Shown here: positions 52,386 through 59,067 of the stretch, in pieces
Numbering within the stretch: position 1 is the stretch's first letter
How the letters are laid out: each line of letters opens with the position of its first letter
Program-made: the position numbers and the translations under genes
The notes under the pieces: generated by a model
Databases searched by the model: none
What the model was told of the DNA's origin: nothing
Seen by the model: the letters and a program-made list of their open reading frames with translations, nothing else
Source of the DNA: an uncultured Dorea sp.
Lineage (GTDB): Bacteria; Bacillota; Clostridia; Lachnospirales; Lachnospiraceae
Direction: 5' to 3'
NCBI GenBank assembly: GCA_910578495.1
Contig: CAJTRE010000016.1
Span: 1-59,067, forward strand
Length of the DNA: 59,067 bases

Positions 52386-55040
52386 TCACCTCATTTTTTT
52401 CAGAAACAAGAGTCCAAAAGAGCCCTCACCACAGTTGCTGGCAATAGCAGAAGATGCCTTCTGTAAGTAAATCCGCTCGAACGGACAATACTGTTGTACC
52501 AGTTCTTGAATATACTGTATACTCTGTGCATCCATCCCCGCATAGGTAATAAACAAAATACGACGGTCGATGTTTCCTTTATTAGAAAGCACCTTCCGAA
52601 TATATCGTTTCGCCATATGGGTAAAGCTTCCCATACCCATTCCGGCCACAACCATCTTGCTGTTCTTAAGCACAATAATCGGATGCAGCAAAAGTGCATC
52701 ACAAATTATCTGCACCCTCTTGGAAATCCGCCCTGTCTGGCACATCCGATGCGTACTGCCAATAACGAAAGCCGAAGAAACGCGATGTTTCAGTCCTTCT
52801 ACCGTTCTCACAATCTCCGCCTTCGTCGCATGATTTTCTGCCATGTAAGTAGCATAAAGAACAATCAGCCCCATTGCACTGGAAAAATTACCTGAATCTA
52901 ATACAGTAACATTTTCAAATGACTTGGCGGCTTCAACTGCATTATTATAACCCTCACTTGCATACTTTGCCATCGAAATATGAATCACATTCTGCGCTTC
53001 CGTCAGTCGTTCAGCAAAAAAGCTCTCATAGTCCTCAACACTTGGACACTGGGAATAACCTTCCTTCCCTGTCGCCGTATAAGACAGTAATTCATCCGCC
53101 TTCAACTCCACTTCATCTAAAAACCGCCCTTGATCGGTACAAATATAGTAAGGACACACCTTAATGTCCAATCGCTTCTGCAGGGATTCAGGAAGGTCAC
53201 ACACACTGTCTGTTGTCACCATAAGAAAGGTTCTCTGTATCTCCTCAAAAATCAATATTTCCTTATCAAACGCCGACTGGTCAACCTCCTCACTGAAATG
53301 AACCAGCTTCTTGGGCAGAATACTTGAAACCGCAGCTTCCAACAAAGCGCCGCTAACAGGCTTTGCCAGATAACCGCTAAATCCTTCTTTTCGATAAATG
53401 AACTGATTATCACCTCCTGCATTGGCTGTAAGGGCAAGCACCGGAACATCCTGGCACAATCCCCCCGGCTGTGTCCGCAACGCATGAAGACACTGTATTC
53501 CATCCATTTCCGGCATCAAATGATCCATTAAAATCGCATCATAATACTGACTCTGGGTAAGCTGCAGACACTCAAAACCGCTAAGCGCAGTATCCAACTG
53601 AATCTTTGTGGCGGCAAGCAGCTTTTTCACTACCATCAAATTCATGTCATTATCATCTACCACCAAAATATGGGCATCAGGTGCCTCAAAACTCTGATGA
53701 TACTGTTCCCCTTCGCGGTATCTTACATGAGAATCCAACGTAAACTTTCCAAGTTCTTTCTCGTCAACAATATCCTGTTCCAACATTACAAGAAAAATAG
53801 AACCCTTCGTATAAACACTGTTTACACTGATTTCTCCACCCATCAGTTCCACTAACTGATGTACAATGCTAAGACCAAGCCCTGTGCCTTCGATATGGCG
53901 GTTTTTCTCCTCGTCTACCCGTTTAAATGCATCGAAAAGATAAGGAATATTTTCTTTTTTTACTCCCTGTCCTGTATCCTGAACAGAAAACCAAATCCGT
54001 ACGCGGTTTAAGGTCAATCTTTCACATCGGACAGAAAGTGTAACGGAGCCCTCACTAGTATACTTTACAGCATTATTCAATAGATTAATTAAAACCTGTT
54101 TAATACGCACTTCATCGCCGCAAAGCATACTTGGAATTGATGGATCTACATGAAGTTTGAACTCCAATCCCTTTTCCTTGGCTTTATTCCAAATCATATT
54201 AATGATTTCTGAAAACAACATGCCCGTTTCATAAGAAACATTAACAATTTCCATTTTTTTCGACTTTATTTTCGACAAATCCAAAATATCATTAATCAAA
54301 GTTAATAACATCTTACTGGCGTTCTGAATATTCCTGGCGCTCTCAGCCACCTCTCCATCAATATCTCCACGCAGTATAATCTCATTTAATCCTATGATTG
54401 TATTAATAGGCGTACGAATCTCATGACTCATACTAGAGAAAAAATTATTCTCTGCCTTGTTCAGTTCCTCAATTTCCTTCTTTTGCTGTATGGAAAGCTC
54501 ATTTTCCCTTTCATAAAGCCGATTTAGCGCCAAAAGCAGGGCACTTGCCAACAATCCCACCAAAATAACGGAAACTGCTGAACAGAAAAAATAATGCCCC
54601 TGTGTATTTTGCGCCACCTTCTCCGGATAATAAAAAGCAATATAATAACAAAGCAGCGTTTCTATTATCCACCACAAATAAAATACGGCCTTACGCCTTC
54701 CCTCTAATGTAATGCTGATATAAATAAAGCAGATAACAAACCACTGTGGCAATCCGCTGTAAACCCCGCCTGCCGCAAAAAAACTTATTGGGAAAAGCAG
54801 AAATTGCAGTATTGCAATCGCCGTCGCTCCTGTATTAATACACTCCTTGTGAATACTAATCTTTACAATCCCAGCCGTAAGAATAAGACTGACAAACAGA
54901 ATTATCAGATTTGTTATGTTCCTGCCCATAATCATTGTCAAAGTCAGCGAAATCATACTAATCCCAACAGCCACGCGAAACATACGTTCTCTCAAACTGA
55001 CTCTATGGTCATAAATTAATTGAAACCACTTTTCTATCAC
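52386..55040 (-). CDS. Hybrid histidine kinase fused to a DegV/FakB lipid-binding domain
   Basis: About 884 residues; positions count from the first in-frame ATG at 55106. Six or more membrane spans cover 42-195 with no large outside domain. HisKA: H228 in SSMSHEIRTPINTI. ATPase: NLLNNAVKYT, DTGQG and GTGLGLS. Receiver about 478-598: DD485-486, D528 in MDHLMPEMDG, T560 and K582. A complete DegV domain spans about 625-905, starting VTTDSVCDLPESL, with SQCPSVEDYESFF, NVTVLDSGNFSSAMG, GRISKR and SNCGEGSFGLLF. I prefer the GTG start at 55040, with AGGAGG nine bases upstream. Stand-alone DegV/FakB proteins bind fatty acids for the FakA kinase; here the domain could sense lipid or be an output. Confidence 0.9.
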   Translation of the reverse strand: MIEKWFQLIYDHRVSLRERMFRVAVGISMISLTLTMIMGRNITNLIILFVSLILTAGIVKISIHKECINTGATAIAILQFLLFPISFFAAGGVYSGLPQWFVICFIYISITLEGRRKAVFYLWWIIETLLCYYIAFYYPEKVAQNTQGHYFFCSAVSVILVGLLASALLLALNRLYERENELSIQQKKEIEELNKAENNFFSSMSHEIRTPINTIIGLNEIILRGDIDGEVAESARNIQNASKMLLTLINDILDLSKIKSKKMEIVNVSYETGMLFSEIINMIWNKAKEKGLEFKLHVDPSIPSMLCGDEVRIKQVLINLLNNAVKYTSEGSVTLSVRCERLTLNRVRIWFSVQDTGQGVKKENIPYLFDAFKRVDEEKNRHIEGTGLGLSIVHQLVELMGGEISVNSVYTKGSIFLVMLEQDIVDEKELGKFTLDSHVRYREGEQYHQSFEAPDAHILVVDDNDMNLMVVKKLLAATKIQLDTALSGFECLQLTQSQYYDAILMDHLMPEMDGIQCLHALRTQPGGLCQDVPVLALTANAGGDNQFIYRKEGFSGYLAKPVSGALLEAAVSSILPKKLVHFSEEVDQSAFDKEILIFEEIQRTFLMVTTDSVCDLPESLQKRLDIKVCPYYICTDQGRFLDEVELKADELLSYTATGKEGYSQCPSVEDYESFFAERLTEAQNVIHISMAKYASEGYNNAVEAAKSFENVTVLDSGNFSSAMGLIVLYATYMAENHATKAEIVRTVEGLKHRVSSAFVIGSTHRMCQTGRISKRVQIICDALLLHPIIVLKNSKMVVAGMGMGSFTHMAKRYIRKVLSNKGNIDRRILFITYAGMDAQSIQYIQELVQQYCPFERIYLQKASSAIASNCGEGSFGLLFLKKMR

Positions 55041-55071
55041 CCCACACACCCTCCTGTCTTTATCGCATGCT

Positions 55072-57666
55072 CTATAATATTCGTTTGATGGCCTTGCAGA
55101 CTTCATCGTACAGACCCATTAATTCGTCGTGGTTATTTCTGATATATTCTGTATCCTCTTTTTTCCCAGCATGTTCCAACAGTTTTGCCTGATTTGCAAG
55201 CTGCTCTGCACCAATCATTAGTGATGTGCTCTTTAACGCATGAACCTTAACTGTATAATCTGCCCAATTCTCAGTCTCATACAGAGAAATAATTTCTGCC
55301 TTCTTCTCTGCTTGCTGAGAAGAAAACATAATCAGCATCTCCATATAAAAATCATCTTCCCCACAGCAGTAGTCTAATCCAAGCGACACATTAATGCCGG
55401 CTTGAACCAGAATTTCATAATGAGGTTTCGCATCATCTGTCCTGTCTGCTATGTATTTTTCCGGTTCATCCTGCGCCGTACTATTTTTTTCTGGCTCAGG
55501 CTTCACCGAATCCTCTTTATCTCCATCTATTTCTTCCGTTTTATATTCTTCTTCCGACGGCATTTCTTTCCGGCTCTCTTCTGAATCCCGAGGCAAATCA
55601 AGCGTCTCACCATACTGCAGCTGTTCTCTTGACAGTACCTTGCGCAGCACACGTTCTAAAACCGACCGTTCAATCGGCTTTGGTATAAACTCAGTAAAGC
55701 CTTCATTTTTAAACATTTCCCTAGCGCCGCTAATAGTATTTGCAGTCAAAACCACTACAGGAATATCCTGATACATTCCGTCATTTATCTCACGGATTTG
55801 CTTTAATGTTTCTATCCCGTCAAATCCGGGCATCATATGATCCAAGAAAACGATATCATAAGTTGTAGATTCACAACGTTCTATCGCCTCTCCACCACTA
55901 AGACAGGTATCTACCTGAATCCCATAACTACCCAGAACACCTTGAGCTACCTTCAGATTCATCTCTTCATCATCAACCGCCAAAGCCCTGAGACCTTTGC
56001 ATAAAAATGGCCTGCGGCCTGCAGCCTGCGCCTCGCCAAATCCATTTTCTATCATCTCTCCATTAAGCAGGTTCACAATAGAAAGAATAAAGAATGGCTT
56101 GTGAATAATCATCAGCCTGCTGTTCTTATTCAACATAAATTCTCTTTCTGCAATTATAACAACTCTGATTTTTTCCGCCAGTTCTTCATAATATACCTGA
56201 TTTTCCAGGTACTCTGCCTGGGCGATAAACACATGAGTCACACTGTGGCTTTCCTGAATCTTTAACAGGTCTTCAAAATTATGAACCTGATACCCTTCAA
56301 CACCTACCCCTTCTACAACATGATATATCATGCGGTCATAATAACGCCTCACCTCATCGTTGATATATTTCTCCGGTCTAAAATAACAAACAATACAAAA
56401 CTGTTTCGAATCACCAAGGGAAATCACCGGTGAATCATCCACTACCCCCTGAGGAATGGTAATATGAACCTGCAGCCCCATCTGTTCATCACTTTCAAAA
56501 TGAATAAATCCACCCATGGCATGAAGAAGTCCCTGGGCAATGGGAATTCCCAGTCCCAATCCTCCGGCAAAGCGGCTGCTTCCGGTATCCGCCTGATAAA
56601 AGTCATCACACATCTTCGCAATCTGACCATCCGTCATGCCAATTCCGGTATCACAAATATCAATGATCAAATTAGTGCCGTAACTTTCCTGCCGGGAATC
56701 AACACAAACATAGATTCCACCTTCTTCGGTAAATTTAATGGAATTTTCCAAAATAATCTTTAGCACATGGGAAATTTTTTCAGCATCTCCCAGTAAAATC
56801 GACGGTATTCCAGGTGCAAGATCAAATATCATCTCAAGCTGAGGTTTCTTGCTCTGCATAGCGGTTAACGTAATAATATCGTTAAATATTGACGTAAACA
56901 TATAAGGTTCCTTTGACGGCGTCAATCTCCCTTCTACAATTTCCGTATAATCAAGCATATTATTAATCTGGTCAGACAAACGCTTGCCCGCCAATTTAAT
57001 TGATTCGATATCCACTCGAACCTCTGGTGAAACAGTCTTTTCCTGAATAACCTCGCTGATTCCAAGCACCATGTTAATGGGCGTCCTGAGTTCATGAGAT
57101 ACATTTGACAAAAACTCTGCATTCTGTCTTCTGGCTGTTTCCAGCTGGTCAATAATGTTATCATACTTAATCCTGGACTCCAACCTGCGCTTAATCCGGT
57201 AAAGAGCAATTACCATCGTTCCTGAAACTATAAGGTCCCCTCCCAATATACGTACAAACTCGTGCGGATGCGTAGTTTTTGTAATCGTGTCCAGAACGAA
57301 AACATGGTATAGCAATACCAACAAATACAAAGCGCCCTCCATATACAGAAGCCACCTTTTATCAAACATTGAAAAAATAAAAATAAGCATACAGGCAAAT
57401 GCCGGAATATCAAAAATAATTGCACCATGTACTCCAAAAAAGAAGAAGCCAACCATCAATAATCCGACACATAAATTTTCATAAAATATTGCTGAACCGG
57501 TTCTTGCTATATGGAGAATCCACACAAGGGTATTTCCAATTAGAATAACCGGAACCATCCAAGGCTCCCACGCCATCGCCAATGTCAGACCAATCAGCAC
57601 GACGCCGACAAACGTAACGATACTGGCCAGAAGCAAATGTATACTAGTCTGTCCTTTTGTTCTCAT
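55072..57666 (-). CDS. Hybrid histidine kinase with two receivers and Hpt
   Basis: 864 residues. Five or six membrane spans (residues 10-155) have no large loop. HisKA: H191 in FLSNVSHELRTPINMV. ATPase: LENSIKF, CDTGIGMTD and GGLGLGIPIA. A degenerate receiver-like domain at about 420-540 lacks the acidic pair. A full receiver follows at 559-680 (DDEE near 565, D609 in FLDHMMPGFDG, T642, K663), then an acidic linker at about 690-745. The Hpt domain has H809 in VKVHALKSTSLMIG. This is a complete internal phosphorelay. Its ATG would overlap the upstream receiver gene as ATGA if that gene's frameshift were restored. Confidence 0.93.
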   Translation of the reverse strand: MRTKGQTSIHLLLASIVTFVGVVLIGLTLAMAWEPWMVPVILIGNTLVWILHIARTGSAIFYENLCVGLLMVGFFFFGVHGAIIFDIPAFACMLIFIFSMFDKRWLLYMEGALYLLVLLYHVFVLDTITKTTHPHEFVRILGGDLIVSGTMVIALYRIKRRLESRIKYDNIIDQLETARRQNAEFLSNVSHELRTPINMVLGISEVIQEKTVSPEVRVDIESIKLAGKRLSDQINNMLDYTEIVEGRLTPSKEPYMFTSIFNDIITLTAMQSKKPQLEMIFDLAPGIPSILLGDAEKISHVLKIILENSIKFTEEGGIYVCVDSRQESYGTNLIIDICDTGIGMTDGQIAKMCDDFYQADTGSSRFAGGLGLGIPIAQGLLHAMGGFIHFESDEQMGLQVHITIPQGVVDDSPVISLGDSKQFCIVCYFRPEKYINDEVRRYYDRMIYHVVEGVGVEGYQVHNFEDLLKIQESHSVTHVFIAQAEYLENQVYYEELAEKIRVVIIAEREFMLNKNSRLMIIHKPFFILSIVNLLNGEMIENGFGEAQAAGRRPFLCKGLRALAVDDEEMNLKVAQGVLGSYGIQVDTCLSGGEAIERCESTTYDIVFLDHMMPGFDGIETLKQIREINDGMYQDIPVVVLTANTISGAREMFKNEGFTEFIPKPIERSVLERVLRKVLSREQLQYGETLDLPRDSEESRKEMPSEEEYKTEEIDGDKEDSVKPEPEKNSTAQDEPEKYIADRTDDAKPHYEILVQAGINVSLGLDYCCGEDDFYMEMLIMFSSQQAEKKAEIISLYETENWADYTVKVHALKSTSLMIGAEQLANQAKLLEHAGKKEDTEYIRNNHDELMGLYDEVCKAIKRIL

Positions 57667-57694
57667 TCTTCCTTAAACCCCATTGAAACTCGTT

Positions 57695-58027
57695 TCAACA
57701 GTTCATCCGGAAAAACGGTTTCTTCAAATAATTCACTGCCCCTAGATTAATAGCCGTCTTTACATCATCCTCATACCCTGATGCCGTCAAAAAAATAACA
57801 GGAATCTCTACTTTTGATTCCTTCATCTGCTTAAAAGTTTCCAACCCGTCCATCACAGGCATCGCAATATCCAGAAGAACCAAGTCTACTTTCTCACTCT
57901 TCATCTTTTCCAGAGCTTCCTTTCCTGATTCTGCAAGAAGTATATTATAATTCTTCTCCAAGATCATACGGGTTCTTTTTAAATTCATTGCGTCATCATC
58001 CGCTACCAATATGGTTTTCCTCATCAT
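57695..58027 (-). CDS. Single-domain response regulator, frameshifted at its C-terminus
   Basis: A 110-residue receiver: VADDDAMN acidic pocket, phosphoacceptor in LVLLDIAMPVMDG, threonine in IFLTASG and lysine in YLKKPF. The chain ends abruptly as KKPFFRMNC. In the next frame the DNA reads on as FPDELLKRVSMGFKEE, the expected last helix, and stops at 57663-57665. One missing T in a run of five (AAAAA at 57711-57715 on the plus strand) explains the break. With it restored, the gene would overlap the kinase start as ATGA. GGAGG precedes the ATG. It may be a CheY/Spo0F-like partner of the two kinases. Confidence 0.85.
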   Translation of the reverse strand: MMRKTILVADDDAMNLKRTRMILEKNYNILLAESGKEALEKMKSEKVDLVLLDIAMPVMDGLETFKQMKESKVEIPVIFLTASGYEDDVKTAINLGAVNYLKKPFFRMNC

Positions 58028-58104
58028 TTCTGCCTCCCAGATTATGTTCTTAGGATTTCCCCAATCCTCATTAAAATTATTATAAATTTTATATCTAATT
58101 TGCG

Positions 58105-58148
58105 ATTATCCGCATAAACACTATACTTTCAAGCACTTTGAAGTATAG
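58105..58148 (-). promoter_or_regulatory. Candidate promoter and dyad upstream of the phosphorelay
   Basis: On the minus strand, TTGAAA (58132-58127), 16 bases, then GATAAT (58110-58105). The -35 lies between the arms of an 8-bp inverted repeat, CTATACTT (58121-58128) and AAGTATAG (58141-58148), which could be an operator. The rest of 58028-58332 contains this, the terminator at 58217 and AT-rich sequence. Confidence 0.45.
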
Positions 58149-58216
58149 AAAATTATTTAATTTACCACGAATTTACCACAATTGAATGAGCCTTGATATG
58201 ACAATAAAATAGCACT

Positions 58217-58253
58217 AAAAAGACACCCTTTACACCTGAGTGGTGTCTTTTGT
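58217..58253. terminator. Bidirectional terminator between pseudogene and phosphorelay
   Basis: AAAAGACACC and GGTGTCTTTT (58242-58251) form a perfect 10-bp stem with a 14-base loop, and a T-run on both strands. A second inverted repeat, AAAGCAGT/ACTGCTTT (58257-58264, 58279-58286), follows with no clear T-run. Confidence 0.8.
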
Positions 58254-58332
58254 TAAAAAGCAGTCAATCCTAAGACTAACTGCTTTGTGTGTATAGATAT
58301 GAAGTTGTCAAACTGAGATTGTATGTTGGAAA

Positions 58333-58713
58333 TTATTCTACATCAATCACATCATCTTCACCTATTTCTATGAAAGTGGTGCTACTATCCGTTGAAACGT
58401 TTTTAGATACTGACATATTAAATATTATCAAGAGGATATTCAATAGCACAATTACTAGGAATATAACCCCAGCAATTTTCCAAATTTTTTTGCTACGCTT
58501 ATTCTTAATTGCCATCTGTTCACTGATTTTTGCAAGTTGTTCTGCGATGACATCATTATCATCTTCATCAGGTATTGTTCCTCCAAGCAATATGCTTACT
58601 TTTGTATCCAGTATATCTGCAATTTTTGAAAGAACATCTGCGTCGGGAACAGACAATCCCTTTTCCTATTTACTTACTGTTTGTCTTACAACATTCAATT
58701 GAACAAAATCGCT
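58333..58713 (-). pseudogene. Decayed XRE regulator with C-terminal membrane anchor
   Basis: The open part (58333-58656) encodes LSVPDADVLSKIADILDTKV, a linker, one membrane span (IAGVIFLVIVLLNILLIIF) and an acidic tail. Reading upstream in frame gives DFVQLNVVRQTVSK, a stop (TAG at 58668-58666), then EKGLSVPD. The family has a tryptophan at the stop (SKWEKG), so TGG has become TAG. Upstream of codon 58708-58710 the similarity ends at a hairpin that borders the recombinase element. The first part of the helix-turn-helix is therefore missing. Intact relatives are membrane-tethered regulators common in Lachnospiraceae. Confidence 0.8.
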
Positions 58714-58748
58714 GCGCGATGGCCTGCCAGGGCTGTGGCGCAGTTTTT
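58712..58748 (+). terminator. Hairpin with T-run at the edge of the mobile element
   Basis: CTGCGC (58712-58717) pairs with GCGCAG (58738-58743). The stem continues inward to 13 positions with one mismatch and two wobbles around a six-base loop, then TTTTT. It lies exactly where the XRE pseudogene loses similarity. It may be a terminator or the folded end of the mobile element. Confidence 0.5.
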
Positions 58749-58844
58749 ACGTTCCTCTAAATAAAAGCAGTGGAAAAATCTTCCGCAATACGGTATTGTT
58801 AAGTTACCACACAAAACAATCAAATACGGAGACCTCCACTGCCT

Positions 58845-58913
58845 ATGAATACAATATCATTTTTTGGTGTCTTCCGCAACCGGAATTATGATGCCAATGC
58901 ACCTCCCTGGTAA
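58845..58913 (+). CDS. Possible 22-residue leader peptide
   Basis: An ATG-to-TAA frame encoding MNTISFFGVFRNRNYDANAPPW, 48 bases before the integrase start. The nearest ribosome-binding site, GGAG, is distant (about 13 bases), so translation is doubtful. It is rich in asparagine, arginine and aromatics. It could be a leader of the recombinase gene, part of a recombination site, or chance. No family recognised. Confidence 0.3.
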   Translation: MNTISFFGVFRNRNYDANAPPW

Positions 58914-58961
58914 GTAGACGTCACTTTAAACACTCAATACTACTTATCATGGAGGTTTTTT

Positions 58962-59067
58962 ATGTACGAAGATATTTTTGAATCCATCCGCCATGCTGCG
59001 GAAAAACGCAACCTTAGAGAACGGACAATTCAACTGTATTGCAGTAATGTCAGCTATTTCCTGCGCT
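58962..59067 (+). CDS. Tyrosine recombinase/integrase, N-terminal part (runs off the window)
   Basis: 35 residues are visible: MYEDIFESIRHAAEKRNLRE, then RTIQLYCSNVSYFLR. This matches the SAM-like core-binding domain of phage-type and transposon integrases. GGAGG lies six bases before the ATG. The catalytic domain is beyond the window. Together with the hairpin at 58712 and the broken XRE gene, it marks the left part of a mobile element inserted at about 58.71 kb. Confidence 0.75.
   Translation, partial: MYEDIFESIRHAAEKRNLRERTIQLYCSNVSYFLR

Larger units (their letters stand above)
58711..59067 (+). mobile_element. Left part of a tyrosine-recombinase mobile element
   Basis: This covers the hairpin with T-run, AT-rich sequence with CAATA-CGG-TATTG (about 58785-58797), the 22-residue frame and the integrase start. 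The left boundary is inferred from where the XRE pseudogene stops being recognisable; the right end is outside the window. No terminal repeats can be confirmed from one end. Confidence 0.5.

Overview
The window looks like a chromosomal segment of a spore-forming Clostridia bacterium, most likely a Lachnospiraceae gut anaerobe (inferred from protein families, not from a search). It carries the Gram-positive replicative polymerase PolC, a Csp-like S8 protease, a GerMN lipoprotein, a DUF4364 protein, a cytidylate-kinase-like protein and a DUF1385 protein. Shine-Dalgarno sites are strong and several promoters are close to the consensus. I found no rRNA, tRNA or CRISPR array. Most genes are core housekeeping genes on the minus strand. 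The accessory parts are the right end (52.3-59.1 kb) and a family of intergenic palindromic repeats.

Layout. 0-9.4 kb: a tRNA-modifying methyltransferase (MnmM/YtqB type), an Rpn/PD-(D/E)XK protein with a slippage-prone repeat, an EamA transporter, and a small membrane protein-ispG-polC operon driven by a perfect TTGACA-17-TATAAT promoter. 9.4-17.7 kb: an XRE regulator, a DUF368 (PopT-type) membrane protein, hisC, a second aminotransferase, a DUF2156 protein, a surface 5'-nucleotidase and an ABC exporter. 17.8-22.4 kb: rho, rpmE, DUF1385, prmC and prfA, the translation and termination block. 22.5-25.2 kb (plus strand): a YtqA-like radical SAM protein, DUF4364 and two half-size chromate transporters, followed by a structured intergenic element with a pseudoknot. 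25.4-35.9 kb: hemW, lepA, holA, comEC, a GerMN lipoprotein, a histidine kinase/response regulator pair and comEA, probably one long transcript, then a small DMT transporter. 36-42.8 kb: arginine biosynthesis (argD, argB, argJ, a GNAT, argC, and divergent argG) with ArgR-type operators at both promoters. 42.9-52.2 kb: an LspA-like protein, a coiled-coil protein, the Csp-like protease, a cytidylate-kinase-like protein, an ion antiporter, a ClpX-type ATPase, ligA and an RluF-type pseudouridine synthase. 52.3-58.1 kb: a three-gene phosphorelay. 58.3-59.1 kb: a decayed XRE gene next to the start of a tyrosine-recombinase mobile element.

Most notable points. (1) The phosphorelay ends in a membrane hybrid histidine kinase fused through a receiver domain to a complete C-terminal DegV/FakB-type fatty-acid-binding domain. 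Its partners are a second hybrid kinase with a C-terminal Hpt domain and a single-domain receiver. The receiver gene has a one-base frameshift in a homopolymer; restoring that base recreates an ATGA overlap with the next gene. (2) A repeat family with GTAACTATTCAGCCAT-type ends occurs at about seven sites. Two 175-nt copies are 169/175 identical. They fold into the same multi-arm structure, and every difference between them keeps the pairing or swaps one GNRA tetraloop for another when read on the plus strand. (3) The argC operator is a perfect 16-bp dyad that contains mirrored promoters on both strands. (4) The terminator hairpin upstream of the Csp-like protease also contains that gene's ribosome-binding site.
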